Shown here: in pieces, positions 38,075 through 52,200 of the stretch
Numbering within the stretch: position 1 is the stretch's first letter
How the letters are laid out: each line of letters starts with the position of its first letter
NCBI RefSeq assembly: GCF_964204645.1
Contig: NC_134030.1
Location: 1,529,855 to 1,593,854 of the forward strand
Reading direction: 5' to 3'
Source of the DNA: Tubulanus polymorphus
Lineage: Eukaryota; Nemertea; Palaeonemertea; Tubulaniformes; Tubulanidae
Length of the DNA: 64,000 nt
Position numbers and translations under genes: made by a program
Notes under the pieces: generated by a model
Databases searched by the model: none
What the model saw: only the letters and a program-made list of their open reading frames with translations
What the model was told of the DNA's origin: nothing

Positions 38075-40535
38075 TATTCAGTTTACTTCAGATAACGTAA
38101 TTCGGTTTAATCACAAGTCGTCAACATTATAATCAATGTAACTACAGTGACTACATTATTGTCCTTTTATTGAGAAATTTATGTTAATTTTTGATTTCTG
38201 GGATAAATCAAAATTCAAATGTTATCATTTTTTGTATCAAAAATTGTAAAAAATTGAATAATTTGTGTGCTATTGAAACATTCAGTTATGGGGAGTTTTA
38301 AGCTCAGAAAACTTTGAGCCTGTTTATACAAGTGTTGTAACAAGTGTTGAACAATTCAAAGATCATGTTTTTTATACTTTGTCATGTTAGAAAAAATGTT
38401 TTCTAGTATATTGATGTTTCTAAAAAAACATATGATTCAACTTTAAAAGGCCAAGCCTTCTAATAAAATTAGTTTGTCATATATATATATATATTACTTG
38501 GTTATTGTCAAGTTTTTTAAAAAATATTTTGGTTTTCTCAGCTTTCTCTGGTGGAAATTTCTTCGTGGAATTCCTCTTCTATACAAGTTCCTCCTCAGAC
38601 TGTTTTTATGCGAGAGTTTATAACAACCGGATCCTCAGAAAATGGTCGGAGTGCCAAGTCTTCGATTTAAGATCACCAGTCTTATCTGAGACCATAAGTT
38701 CACTAGCAAGTTTCACTAGCGATTCCAACAGCTATAGGATGGAACAGTATTATTATATAGGTCACCACTGTGCAATTGAGCCCAGATCATCAGAAAAAGA
38801 TAAAAGTGAAGATATGTGATGGGATTCATTGAAAATTTTGCATATTTAATTAATTCATTGAACTACTTGATTTGTATGATTTATTTTTTGGGAATTTTCG
38901 AATTTGTCATCAATAACTAGTATATATTTCTTTTCAAGTTGTGAGCGATCTAGTTCTCTGTCGACCCATTGAAAATGAATCGACTCTGAACTGTAGAACT
39001 GGACCCAGGGAGCTGAATCTCGCGTGCCACAGCAAGATACAGAGCTCTTCAATGTCTTAACCGTCAGGTGCTGCCCCTAAACAAATCAATAGCGGTAAAT
39101 CTGTGAACTAACTTATAGCTCGCTTGCCAGAGTAGAATGATAGCGAGCTGTCTAAAATCTTGAACCGTCTAGTGCTGCCCCTTAATCGATATGTATCGGA
39201 AAAGTGAATTTATTACTCGCATGCCACAGTAGTTGAGTAGTTGGAACATCTTGATAGACTCGTTTTTCTGTGCAGCTATAACGGGAACTATTTCAGATCT
39301 GATAATGAATATAAACTCAGTCACAGTTCGATAACAAACGCCGCTGGGTGAAATTGATGTAAACAAATAATCGTGTTGAAATTGAATTTAGTTTAAGATA
39401 TATTTTCGTGGTAGTTTTTATTTTCAAGCTGTTTACGTTCACTTCAAATGATGAAACGATGAAACCCATATTAAATACATCCCTGTTTTAGTGGGGATTT
39501 TGAGTTTTGGTCCTTTCCGTATCTTCTAGAAACATCAAGTAGAAAGGCATTAACTGAACCCTATGTCTTTAACTTCAGGAGTCTATATGGAGTTTTCGGA
39601 TGCCTCTTTTCCTCACTTCTTGCATTCGTCACTATTAGAAATCCGGACAAACTGAATTCAGTTCGACGAGGCCGAAGAACAGAAGACCAAAGAGTGATCT
39701 GCACTAGCCGCAGGGTTCGTGTTGGCTTGGATCGGTGGGAGGCAATCAAACCCCGACACGTGAAGATGTATCCTCAAAAATGGATACCGGAACGCTTCTC
39801 TGGTTTACGATGATTAGTCTGCAGGGATAACTCTTTGGCGGGGCGTGATCGCGTGAATAGCCCAAACTAAACCTTCAGAGTTCACTGTACTACAGCATAC
39901 AACATCTGATAACTTGCATAATAAAGCGCGGCGTGCATGAAAAGAATTGTATAAATGCGGGCAAGATTCCGTGCCCTGGCAATCGAACGCCGGAGTGGAG
40001 GTATTCCATACACTGGTAGGTGAGTCGGAGTAGACTGGTTGCTTGTCCCATAGAGACCGGTAACCAGTCTAGCCACCTCACGATCAGTCTACATTGAAAA
40101 ACCATTACTGAAATATGGTTGACGGAAATATTCATTTTATATCAGATTCTAAAATATTTTCTCGTATTGAATACAAAATTTTTTCTTATCTTAATAAGAT
40201 AAATCTGCCAAAGCTCAACAATTTAAATTAGTGAAAACCGATGTGCGAAGTCGTCAATTCAGTAGCCCGATAGAGCCCGGTAACCAGTCTAACTGTCAAT
40301 GTTCATTGCGCGGGAATGAACGGGCAACTAGTCTACGATGAAAAATCATTTCTGAAAAATTATGAACGGAGATATTCATTTTACTTTGAATTTTGAATTA
40401 TCTTATAAAACTGACAGCCATATTAACCAAAGTATTAATAGTAAATCTGATAAAATCTAATACCGGTTTTAGAATAGGTGAAAACTGATTTATGTGATGC
40501 CGTCGGTTCAGAAGACTGATCCGTAGAATCGTTCG
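38075..40535. other. Intergenic (copy 2)
   Basis: Counterpart of 4,021-6,479. It holds the weak exon-like frame ending at 38,819, the CTCGNNTGCCA repeat from 39,019 and the diverged ~240-bp duplication at 40,045-40,530. Confidence 0.5.
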
Positions 40536-40699
40536 CCACTTTCTTCCGGTCCACTTACTTCCGCGTTTGTGATTTGCATACAAGTAGTTTGAATGTTAAA
40601 TGTATTAAGCCGCGTGTTGATTGGTTGAGGTCAGTGCGGTTTACTGAACGATGACCAGCTGTCAGCTGATCGAATCATTCGTTTCACAGACATTACGAC
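40536..40699 (+). promoter_or_regulatory. Putative promoter and non-coding first exon (copy 2)
   Basis: The same two ETS-like sites, inverted CCAAT box, double CAGCTG and donor GAC|GTAAGTAT at 40,699/40,700 as in copy 1, with no changes to these motifs. Confidence 0.45.
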
Positions 40700-41322
40700 G
40701 TAAGTATATTTTACATCTTTGATCAAAAATTGTAGTGTAAAAAAACTCAAAACTAAGGCCTCTATAAATGATCGATTGACTTTAAATGATTACTTTAGCA
40801 CAGCTCTTGTAGACAATGATTAGGTGTCATAGTAGTTTAGCTCGAAAGTGCACATATAAGGTTAATTTTCATCCCTTATTTAGAGACCGAGGTATTGAGC
40901 GTCCATTTCAGCCCTTAAAATATCATCAACCTACCTCAAACCGACTGTTTTTAAATCCAGCAATAGTTAACTATTGACTCATCATGGATTCGATTCAAAA
41001 ACAATTTTAGTGATCATAGTGATTCGAAACGTTTGAATTTTTGAAAAACACGAATGCTAAACGACGGATCCGGACTTCGATTGCGGCCCAATGGCAGAGT
41101 TGATTTTCTTATTTGGAATTTGAAGATATAAATCACTGAAATCAATTGGTTTTCTGAACCAAAATTAAAATTAAGAAGAATTTAGGATGGAGATGTTTGA
41201 TTTTCATTTTGTCTAAAATGCCGACTTAAAAATTAATTCAATTGAATCAAATTAATGAATTCATCATTTCACGATATTAGGCCTATAGATAATCAAAGTG
41301 TGAATATGAAATCACCTTTTCA

Positions 41323-42451
41323 ATCGCTGTTTTTGGGTAAGATCGCAGTTTTTAGGTAAGATCGCAGTTTTTAGGTTAGATCGCTGTTTTGAGGTTAGAT
41401 CACCGTTTTTGGTTAGATTGCGGTTTTGTGTTAGATCACTTTTTTGTGTTAGATCGCTGTTTTGTTTTAGATCGCTGTTTTGGGTTAGATCACAGTTTTT
41501 GTGTTAGATCGCTGTTTTTAGGTTAGATCGCAGTTTTTAGGTTACATTGCAGTATTTGGGTTAGACCACAGTTTTTTGTTAGATCGCAGTTTTTAAGTTA
41601 GATCGCTGTTTTGGGTTAGATCACAGTTTTTGTGTTAGATCGCTGTTTTAGGTTAGATCGCAGTTTTTGTGTTAGATTGCATTTTTGTGTTAGATCACTG
41701 GTTTTTTGTTAGATCGCAGTTTTTAGGTTAGATGGCAGTTTTTAAGTTAGATGGCTGTTTTGTATTAGATCGCTGTTTTTAGGTTAGATTGCTGTTTTTA
41801 GGTTAGATCGCTGTTTTGTGTTAGATCGCTGTTTTTAGGTTAGATCACAGTTTTTGTGTTAGATCACAGCTTTTAGGTTAGATTGCTGTTTTTAGGTTAG
41901 ATGGCTGTTTTTAGGTTAGATCCCTTTTTTTCTTAGATCGCAGTATTTAGGTTAGATCGCTTTTTTTGGATTAGATCGCAGTTTTTGGGTTAGATCGCAG
42001 TTATTGTGTTAGATCGCTGTTTTTGGGTTAGATCGCTGTTTTTGGGTTAGACGGCAGTGTTTAGGTTAGATTGCAGTTTTTAGGTAAGAACAATGTTTTT
42101 CTGTTAGATCGCAGTTTTTTTGTTAGATCGCAGTTTTTAGGTTAGATCGCAATTTTTTGTGTAAGATAGCAGTTTTTTGTTAGGTCGCTGTTTTTGGGTT
42201 AGAAAGCTGTTTTTGTGTTAGATTGGTGTTTTTAGGTTAGATCGCTATTTTTGTGTTAGATCGCTGTTTTTGGGTTAGATGGCTGTTTTTGGGTTAGATG
42301 GCTGTTTTTGGGTTAGATGGCTGTTTTTGGGTTAGATCGCTGTTTTTGGGTTAGATCGCTGTTTTTAGGTTAGATCGCTGTTTTTGGGTTAGATCGCTCT
42401 TTTTGGGTTAGATCGCTCTTTTTGGGTTAGATCACTGTTTTTGTGTTTTTG
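41323..42451 (+). repeat. 19-bp minisatellite (copy 2)
   Basis: Counterpart of 7,266-8,352 with a gain of a few units near 41,480-41,520. Confidence 0.92.
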
Positions 42452-42497
42452 TCAATCATCATATCAAGATTTGCAATCCCAGTTGCCTTCAAGTTTC

Positions 42498-43170
42498 ATA
42501 TAGAGAATTAGTGGATGTGGTGTCCCTGGACCCCTACATGCACCATATAGAGAATTAGTGGATGTGGTGTCCCTGGACCCCTACATGCACCATATAGAGA
42601 ATTAGTGGATGTGGTGTCCCTGGACCCCTACATGCACCATATAGAGAATTAGTGGATGTGGTGTCCCTGGACCCCTACATGCACCATATAGAGAATTAGT
42701 GGATGTGGTGTCCCTGGACCCCTACATGCACCATATAGAGAATTAGTGGATGTGGTGTCCCTGGACCCCTACATGCACCATATAGAGAATTAGTGGATGT
42801 GGTGTCCCTGGACCCCTACATGCACCGTATAGAGAATTAGTGGATGTGGTGTCCCTGGACCCCTACATGTACCATATAGAGAATTAGTGGATGTGGTGTC
42901 CCTGGACCCCTACATGCACCATATAGAGAATTAGTGGATGTGGTGTCCCTGGACCCCTACATGCACCATATAGAGAATTAGTGGATGTGGTGTCCCTGGA
43001 CCCCTACATGCACCATATAGAGAATTAGTGGATGTGGTGTCCCTGGACCCTTACATGCACCATATAAAGAATTAGTGGATGTGGTGTCCCTGGACCCCTA
43101 CATGCACCATATAGAGAATTAGTGGATGTGGTGTCCCTGGACCCCTACATGCACCATATAAAGAATTAGT
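42498..43170 (-). repeat. 47-bp array, right arm (about 14 copies, copy 2)
   Basis: Counterpart of 8,404-9,122, one unit shorter, again ending 70 bp before coding exon 1. Confidence 0.93.
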
Positions 43171-43241
43171 TCACTGAACCAGAATAAGACTGACTGATAT
43201 ATTTTCAAATGATTTAATATTTTTACTTGTTTTTCTAGAAG

Positions 43242-46200
43242 ATGCCAAAAGCAACAAAAAAAACACGGGGCGCGGGCCCCTCACATTCAAGCCCGTATAA
43301 TAAAGTAAGTACAAATTTACTGCTTCCATGCTTATTTATTCATCCCATACTTAGTATTTTGTACCCCTGGGTCCAGTTTCACAAAAAGGATTAACGCCTA
43401 AATCGATTTAAGATAAACTGAATTAATGAAGAAATTAAATCGATTTAAGAGTTAAACCTGTTTGTGAAACTAGGCCCTGAATTGCATCTAGAATGAAAAA
43501 AAAAGAAAAAAAAATATTGAAAATAACGTTGGTGAAATATTTCTGGATCTCTCTGGATTTCTGCTCAATGCATCGTTTAGTAAAATATCGATATTCTCTA
43601 AAAGTAAAGATATAAGAATAAAAATATTGTATTGAATCGTGATTAGTTACTGTATGCGCTGCTAGTTGTTGCCCAACCCATAGCCTCATTTCTCTCCATT
43701 CTAAATTTGCATTGTTTAACATTGTCTGGTCGCTATGGAAACTATTTATTTAAGTTTGTGGTATCCATGGCAACAGTAACGTTTAGGTAGTGGCACCAAT
43801 TATGGGTCCCAACGTTCCCATGGCGATACATGAGAACATTTATCCTATTTTTGACCTACATGACGTAAGATGGTAGTGAGTCGATGACGTCATTTTCGTC
43901 TCACCACTAATGAAAAAAAAAATGAAATGAAAAAAAAGGAAAAAATCGTTAGAATTACGTTTATAAAATTTTTCTCGATCGGCTAAATGTATTGTTCCAT
44001 TAAATATCGACATTCTCTAAAATTATAGGCATCAATATCAAAATGATGATACAGCAGACTCCGCTTAACTCTGTTCTATTTGGACCATTAATTAACCGAA
44101 TACCAACTTTTTAAAATTTTAGGATTTTTACGTTAAGGATCAGAAAATGTGTATGCAATTTCAACCGGGTACCGAGTAGGGTGGCCGAGTCTACTGTAGT
44201 CTGCTGCCCCCTCGAATCCATTACCTTATTATCTCTCAATTTGCATTGTTTGACCTCGTCTGGTTGCTATGGAAACTATTTAGTTATATCAGGAACGGTT
44301 TTTTCGAGGTAACCAGTGGCAACATTTAACAGGCGTGTCCGTCCTAGAGATAAACTGTCTGATTTCACAGCCACATCCGTCCTGGAGATAAACTGTTAGA
44401 TAAACTCTGATTTCGCGTCTGTCCTATTTCTTGTCATTGTATGAATAAGTTTTCTCTTTTATAGGGTACAGCGCAGCAACAACAACAACAACAACAACAA
44501 CAGCAACAACAACAACAAAAATTTAATATTTCTATGTCCGGAATAGACGTAAGTTATCGTAAACGCCTGTTTGAAGTCATCATTCTTGAGCTTGAAACCG
44601 AAATTTATATATATAGAATATTAAACCCTGCTTCTGCTACTGACAGGTAATGTCCGTCATACATTACTGCATCGTCAAATCTATACCAGGGTGCACCCAG
44701 CCTGATCGTTCGCATCATCACATGCAAAGGGCTGATTATTTTGGAACCCAGTTTTTATCAGCTGGAACATTCTGCACTTTCGACCATATTGATTGATAGC
44801 CCGTTATAGACGAGTGGAGAAAAACTGAAAAAACCAGTTCGGACAAACTTCGATTGATTTCACTCACATTTACAGAAATTTGGTCCGACCCCAAAACCAT
44901 TTACTTACACTATACAAATCAGATCAGGTTTTTAACATTGTCTTTGATTGTATTTTCAGTTTTTACCAACAACGCCGCCGAGCGGTTCTTCTACACCGGT
45001 AAGTGATAACTATTTTCTAATAAATCACGCTTATTCCAATTTGTAATTTGAAAATAGAGGGTAGTAGCTGTTATGTATAAATTATGCTAATTAGGAATAA
45101 ATTCAAATTCGATTAAGTCTCATCATCGTAGAAGTCATATATTAATGATGCTATCTCTAAAGTTGTCATTTAAATTAAGTGTTATATTTACTACTTCATT
45201 TGCTTCATGACCCAAAAACCTCTACTATATAACTACTGGTTTTGTTCTAATCTTGGAGAATTTGCTGCAAAATTTACTTATCATTTGTTAAACAGTTTTT
45301 ATTGAAAACCTGAATCAGTGATACATGCATTCATGAATATCCATCTAATATTTTGTTTTATTTTATCTTTACAGGATTTATCACCGATACAGCACGTGGA
45401 CGTAAGAGATTAAACATTGATCTTGAATTTTAAGTTCAAACTAATTTATTTTTTATCTCACTCGGGACTATAGTTATTGCGTTCACTTTGCGTCCAGTTG
45501 TCTCGGGTAGTTTTTGATTTATCGTGTTGATAATTGGTTTATATACTCAAACTCAAAATATCGGCGCAATTGGAATTAAGATGGCGCACTTGTATGTCCA
45601 TTTTTTTCCCCGGCAAAATTAGCACTTTAGCAGATTTTAAGGATCAATTCTGTTGTTATATTACATTGAAATCAGAGTTTAATATATATCGGTATAGAGC
45701 AGGTTTTTGCTCTAGTTATAAATAAAGTTATAAATAATCTCATGACATGTTCTGTATATGTGTAGTGAGTTTCAATGTCTTTGGTTCCTTTTAAACCAGG
45801 GGGAGTTAAATTTGAAAATGTCAGATCGTCGAGCATTTCAGACCGCTTCCAAAGTGGGTCCCTGCACCCCTAGTTATACCGTTAATATTTTAATAATACA
45901 TTAATATTTTTATTTGATAGAATATATTGATATACCATACATTGATATCGGTCTTGTAATTGGATCAACAACCATGAGATCAAAACACAGCAAATATGAA
46001 CCTGCTGTGAATCAATAGATTTGTGATAAATGTAATGAAATTGTTATTTTTCATGTTGACTTTTTGAGTTAAGGGTCTGTTGTATAAGAGTATTTGGTCT
46101 CGCGTGTCAATGTATGATATCAATCTGTTGTATTTCCTCGTTCCAATGTTTAAAAGGTGTTCGTCACCTTATATTAATAAACTACTTTAACCGTTAGATG

Positions 46201-49200
46201 GCGCCATAAGTGTGGTATTTGATTTATGGGATACCCGCATAACCAGCTATTCCACCAGATGGCGCAACGAGTAGTAGGTTGTTCGTTGTCAAAATTAGTT
46301 CATTTTCGATGAACTTTGAACTGGTTTGAAGAAGAAATACTTTCATTCTTCTACTCTGATATCGATTTAGTTTTCATTAATAATTGATTCATTTAAGAGA
46401 ACAATTCATTCAGATTTAATTGAAATGTACAAGAAAATCGAACGCAGACGACCAACTATTTACTAGCGACACCTGGTGGATCCTCGCCTGCCATAAGTGG
46501 AATCCTCGATTGCTACAGTAAGACTGCGGGTATCCCATTGTTTGGCGTGTGAAGTAAAGTAAAGTTAGAAAACGGATGTTTAACTTTGTTGTGAAACGAA
46601 AGCGTTTTGGAGATTTTTAAACCAATCAAATCAATATTTTGATATTACGCTTGAAACCCTTCCCACTCATATTCTACTTACTAAGTATATATTCTTGTTT
46701 CCGTGGAAATCATGGTGAGTGGCGCCATCTATACAGTGGAGTTAGCTTTATAAATCGAGCATGCTTCGACAAGTGGCTCCATCTATTCCCTAATACTGAA
46801 GCGAGGTAACCAGCAGCGCCCTCATATACAGGAAATGAACGCCTATCAAGTTTAACAATGCACGGTGTATTGACCACAGCGACCGGTGATAATTATATCA
46901 ATGTTGATTAGCTATTGCCATAGACAGGTCCGTAGCGTTTGACTGGACCAGAACGGGGCCCCCTAACCAAAACAAATTTTGAAAACGTGCCCAGATAAAT
47001 TGCCTCTGGGAGATTGATTTAACGAGGTTTTGATTAAATGAACAAATTTTAATATTTGTAAGTTTAACATTTCTGTTTTTAATTTTTCTTTGCGAGGAAC
47101 TGAATTTTCGAACCCCCCCGAACCGCCTCAAGCTACGTTCCTGATATAGTGCTAGCTATACCTGAATACTTTTCTCTTATTGAAATTGTCTAAAAAACCA
47201 GCACCTTGAACTAATGAACGTCATAATGAAAATGTTTAAAAATTCAACCGTTAATGAATTTGACTAATGTATTTTTTTTATTTTCATTTCTAGCATCAGT
47301 TTGCCTCAGAGGCAAGGTCGCCGTCGCTTAATGTAAGTATCAGTGACGCCCTCAATCTCACATGCCTCACTTCCCTCCTAATGTAACCATTTTTATGAAA
47401 TTCCTCAAGAAAATATATACTAGTAATCTTAGAATACACGTTTTTGTACCCAGACCCCTTCATTCTACTGAACTACCGTGTAATAAGTGCCTGTTGTGTT
47501 CATTTTCTGTTGCATTGATTTATATATTATTTCTATTTACAGTTGTCAAACAACAGCAGCAGTAGCAGCAGCAGCGCACCCCTCCCGCCGGAGACGCCTC
47601 CCGACTTGCAAGCAAGAAGTAAGTTCAGTCTTCAAATACAATTTCAACGCATTCAATTTTTTGTATGGCGTTAAAACGGTTAAAGTTGTGACTAGTTTTC
47701 ATAACTCCGTGACGTCATATTTCCATCGAGTACCGGACCCTTTCCTATGTTTTTTGCCAATTTGGATTGAATGATCGCCAGCGGTTTTTCTATACGACCC
47801 GGCTCTGCTGTATTGCATTTAGCCATCCTTTTTCTTGGCGTTTTTTATAAGAAGGTGTTTGATTTTGTCTCTAAGGGATTTAGGAATTTAAGAGACACTT
47901 GTACTTTCTATGCAGTGAGTTTGTTCTGTTTTTGTTCCCTCGTGAATTTTATTTTTGTTTGAATCAAATCAAATCAGTGCATCTTTCTTGAATTGCGTGT
48001 ATGTTATAATATTATGTAAGTTATAACATTAAAATATCTGTTATATTTAAACCGAATATTTAATTGTTGTATTTTGAATGCGATAATGCCGCTCCCTGCT
48101 AAAGTCCAGCGTCGTCATCGTGAGGGATGCGGTCATCTGTTCGGGCCCTGATTACGTTCTGTGTTCATCCTGTTGGGCTACATCGGGCGTTATATGAGTT
48201 AATCCTTCCTCGACTTGCGGATTGTGGTCGGAAGATCTATGGGTTCGGGCCGATAAGTCCCGGAAACAGAAAGTACAGTTTCTGCCGATGTGCCCATTGA
48301 TGTCTCTATTTCAGAACATCACAGCGGTCGCCGGCTGTACAAGCACGGTCGGCTTCCCAACTCCTTTCTCTGAGGAGGATCGCTGGTTCTCTAGTAACGG
48401 TCAGTCACCAGTCAATCAACGGTTCAGCTGGTTCAGTTTCCCAGGTATCGGCGCGCGACAGTCGGGATACCTGCACAGGAACTCAGGTCCGGTCCGGGCT
48501 ACTCCGAGCACCGGTCCGGTCCAGGCCTCACTGGGTAATGAACATCTGGTCCGGTCCGGGCGGCTTCGAGCACCGGTCCGGTCCAGGCATCACCAGATAC
48601 TGAACATCCTGTCCAGTCAGCTCCATGCACCGGTCCGGTCCAGGCATCACCGGGTACTGAACATCTGGTCCGGTAGCTTCGAGAACTGGTCCGGTCCAGG
48701 CATCACCGGATACTGAACATCCTGTCCGGTCAGCTCCGTGCACCGGTCCGGTCCAGGCATCACCAGATACTGAACATCTGGTCCGGTCAGCTTTGAGAAC
48801 CGGTCCAGGCATCACTGGGTACTGAACATCTGGTCCGGTAGCTTCGAGAACTGGTCCGGTCCAGGCATCATTGGGTACTGAACATCTGGTCCGGTAGCTT
48901 CGAGAACTGGCCTGGTCCAGGCATCACCGGGTACTGAACATCTGGTCCGGTCAGCTCTGTGCACCGGTCCGGTCCAGGCATCACCAGTTACTGGTCCGGT
49001 CCGGGCAGCTTTGAGCACCAGTCCATTCCAGGCATCACTGAGTACTGAACATCCAGTCTGGTCCGGTCCAGGCAACACCGGGTACTGATCATCCAGTCCG
49101 GTCCGGTCCAGGCATCACTGGGTACTGAACATCTGCTCCGGTAGCTTCGAGAACTGGTCCGGTCCAGGCATCACCGGGTACTGAATATCTGGTCCGGTAG

Positions 49201-52200
49201 CTTCGAGAACTGGTCCGGTCCAGGCATCACCGGGTACTGAACATCTGGTCCGGTAGCTTCGAGAACTGGTCCAGTCCAGGCATCACCGAGTACTGAACAT
49301 CCAGTCTGGTCCGGTCCAGGCATCAGCGGGTACTGATCATCCAGTCCGGTCCGGTCCAGGCATCACTGGGACTGAACATCCAGTCTGGTCCGGTCCAGGC
49401 ATCACCGGGTACTGAACATCCAGTCTGGTCCGGTCCAGGCATCACCAGTTACTGAACATCCAGTCCGGTCCGGTCCAGGCATCACTGGGTACTGAACATC
49501 CAGTCCGGTCCGGTCCAGGCATCACCGGGTTCTGATCATCCAGTCCGGTCCGGTCCAGGCATCACCGGGTACTGAACATCCAGTCCGGTCCGGTCCAGGC
49601 ATCACTGGGTACTGAACATCCAGTCCGGTCCGGTCCAGGCATCACTGGGTACTGAACATCCAGTCTGGTCCGGTCCAGGCATCACCGGGTACTGAACATC
49701 CAGTCTGGTCCGGTCCAGGCATCACTGGGTACTGAACATCCGGTCCGGTCCGGTCCAGGCATCACCGGGTACTGAACATCCAGTCCGGTCCAGTCCAGGC
49801 ATCACCGGGTACTGAACAGGGTTCGTCGCGGTGCTTGAAAAGCTTGAAATGGCTTGAATTTGAAAAATACTACTCAAGCGCTTGAAAACAGCTTGAAAAT
49901 AGATCGAAAGCTTGAAATAATTATTTTTGACTTGAAATAAAAAGTTATGGCTTGAAATGCTTGATTATCACAAATTTTCTTCTTCGCGAATTTTTTCCGA
50001 TGAAATCGCAGACAGAATATGTTCTTGAGTTGTTTCTACGCGTGCGTCATGTTTTAGGCATCAATAAAGAAATTAATTGAATTGTATTGAATCGCTATGA
50101 GACTCTTGTGGTGAAACTCTACGGTGTCTGGAGACATGAACATACGGGGAAATTTCAGTCATGCATGTTATCGAGCATTGATGTAAAATGGCATTGAAAT
50201 CCCACACCAGGAGTGAGAGCCATGTTGAAGGCACCGCGACCTAGTCAAAGTCATTGAACATTACAAATTTCGTATTAGGCCATACAAAAATCAAGGTCTG
50301 TTTGCCGTCATCCGACCGACCCGACTTCAAAGGTACCCAGTGGAAACTTTTTTCTTGGATTCATTGAAATAAATTGTATTTTTGATACAAATGGCCGACC
50401 CACTGCCGATGTATGAGCTATGTATGTTTGAAGTTAAGTGTGCATCATGTGAAAACATGCCTCGACTATTTAGTTGAAGTTTTCCAGGAAACTGGCAGTG
50501 TTCCAATAAGCTGCCATTCATTCTAAAGCTGGTAATGTTATAGCGTGCATATATTCAATCTACTGTTTCATTTTGAACGCAGATTTCGGATGTTGTTTCC
50601 GCTAAAAGTGGTGATGATAAATTTGTTGTTTTTTTTGCCCCAAAATTTTGCAAAAAAAAAATGATGCTACCTTCCTACTGACTTATCCCAAAAATAGTAG
50701 GTGTAACGGCAAAACAGACAATTAATTTGGGATGGCCAAATATCCAAATCTTGATTGATATGAATATTTAAGCTAGGAAATGCTGAAAATCATTGTGATG
50801 AACAGGTTTCATCTCTAACAGAATCGTATCAACTCGGAGGTTCCACTGGAATCAAAATTTTACCTCTTTTTTAACATTTTTATACGAACCTGTTCAAAAT
50901 AGGCAAATTGGCTGCGACTAACGAAAATTGCTTCCAACGTGCCATAAAAAATAGCTTGAAAATGGTATAAATCTAGCTTGAAATGGCTTGAATTTCACCT
51001 GAGCTTGAGACAATGAACCCTGCTGAACATCTGGTCCGGTCAGCTTCCAGCACCGGTCCGGTCCAGGCATCACCGGTTACTGAACATCCGGTCCGGTCAG
51101 CTTCCAGCACCGGTCCGGTCCAGGCATCACCGGTTACTGGTCCGGTCCGGGCAGCTTTGAGCACCGGTCCGGTCCAGGCATCACTGAGTACTGAACATCC
51201 AGTCCGGTCCGGTCAGCTCCGAGCACCGGTCCAGGCATCACCAGGTACTGAACATCTGGTCTGGTCCGGGCGGCCTGGCATCAATGTTTCGAATTTAAAA
51301 CATAGTTATCATGGTTCTAGGTTTGGTAGAGGGCGCTCTTCTACCAGATGCAGGAGCGAGGTCACCTTCACGGAGATCGAGATCGAGGGATTATGATTGA
51401 TTCTGTAGGAACCATCATCATTCATCAGTTCAGGTCGAGGGACCGTTTAGGAAGTTCACGTCTTTCACGTCGAGGGACCGTTTAGGAGGTTCACGTCTTT
51501 GACGTCGAGGGACCGTTTAGGAAGTTCACGTCTTTCACGTCGAGGGACCATTTAGGAAGTTCACGTCTTTCACGTCGAGGGACCGTTAAGGAAGTCGTCA
51601 CAATAATCAGGATTTCCGCGATTTCGAAAGTCAGATTTTAAACTTGTTATTGTCATTGTAAGCTACCGCAGTTACAGGTAAGCCTATTCTTGATTGCCCG
51701 AGACAGGCGTGCAGATATTGTTCCCGACTTAAGTTTTTGGTTGATTTTCTTGTGACTTGTTTGTTTTAGGGGTGAGATGGATGAGCCTTATTGTTTTTTG
51801 ACATATATAGGTCATCCAAGATGGCCGCCACAGCCATTACAATGTGTAAAATAGCCATTTTGAAGCTTGTGACAACTCTACAATCTACAGTTTCAAACCA
51901 ATTTGCCAATTACTTATTCTGTGGTTTCATAATGGTAGGAGAATGAGCCTTATTGTTTTTGACATATATAGGTCATCCAAGATGGCCGCCACAGCCATTT
52001 CAATGTGTGAAATAGCCATTTTGAAGCTTGTGACAACTCTACAATCTACAGTTTCAGACCAATTTACCAATTACTTATTCTGTGGTTTCATAATGGTAAG
52101 AGGATGAGCCTTATTGTTTTTGACATATATAGGTCATCCAAGATGGCCGCCACAGCCATTTCAATGTGTGAAATAGCCATTTTGAAGCTTGTGACAACTC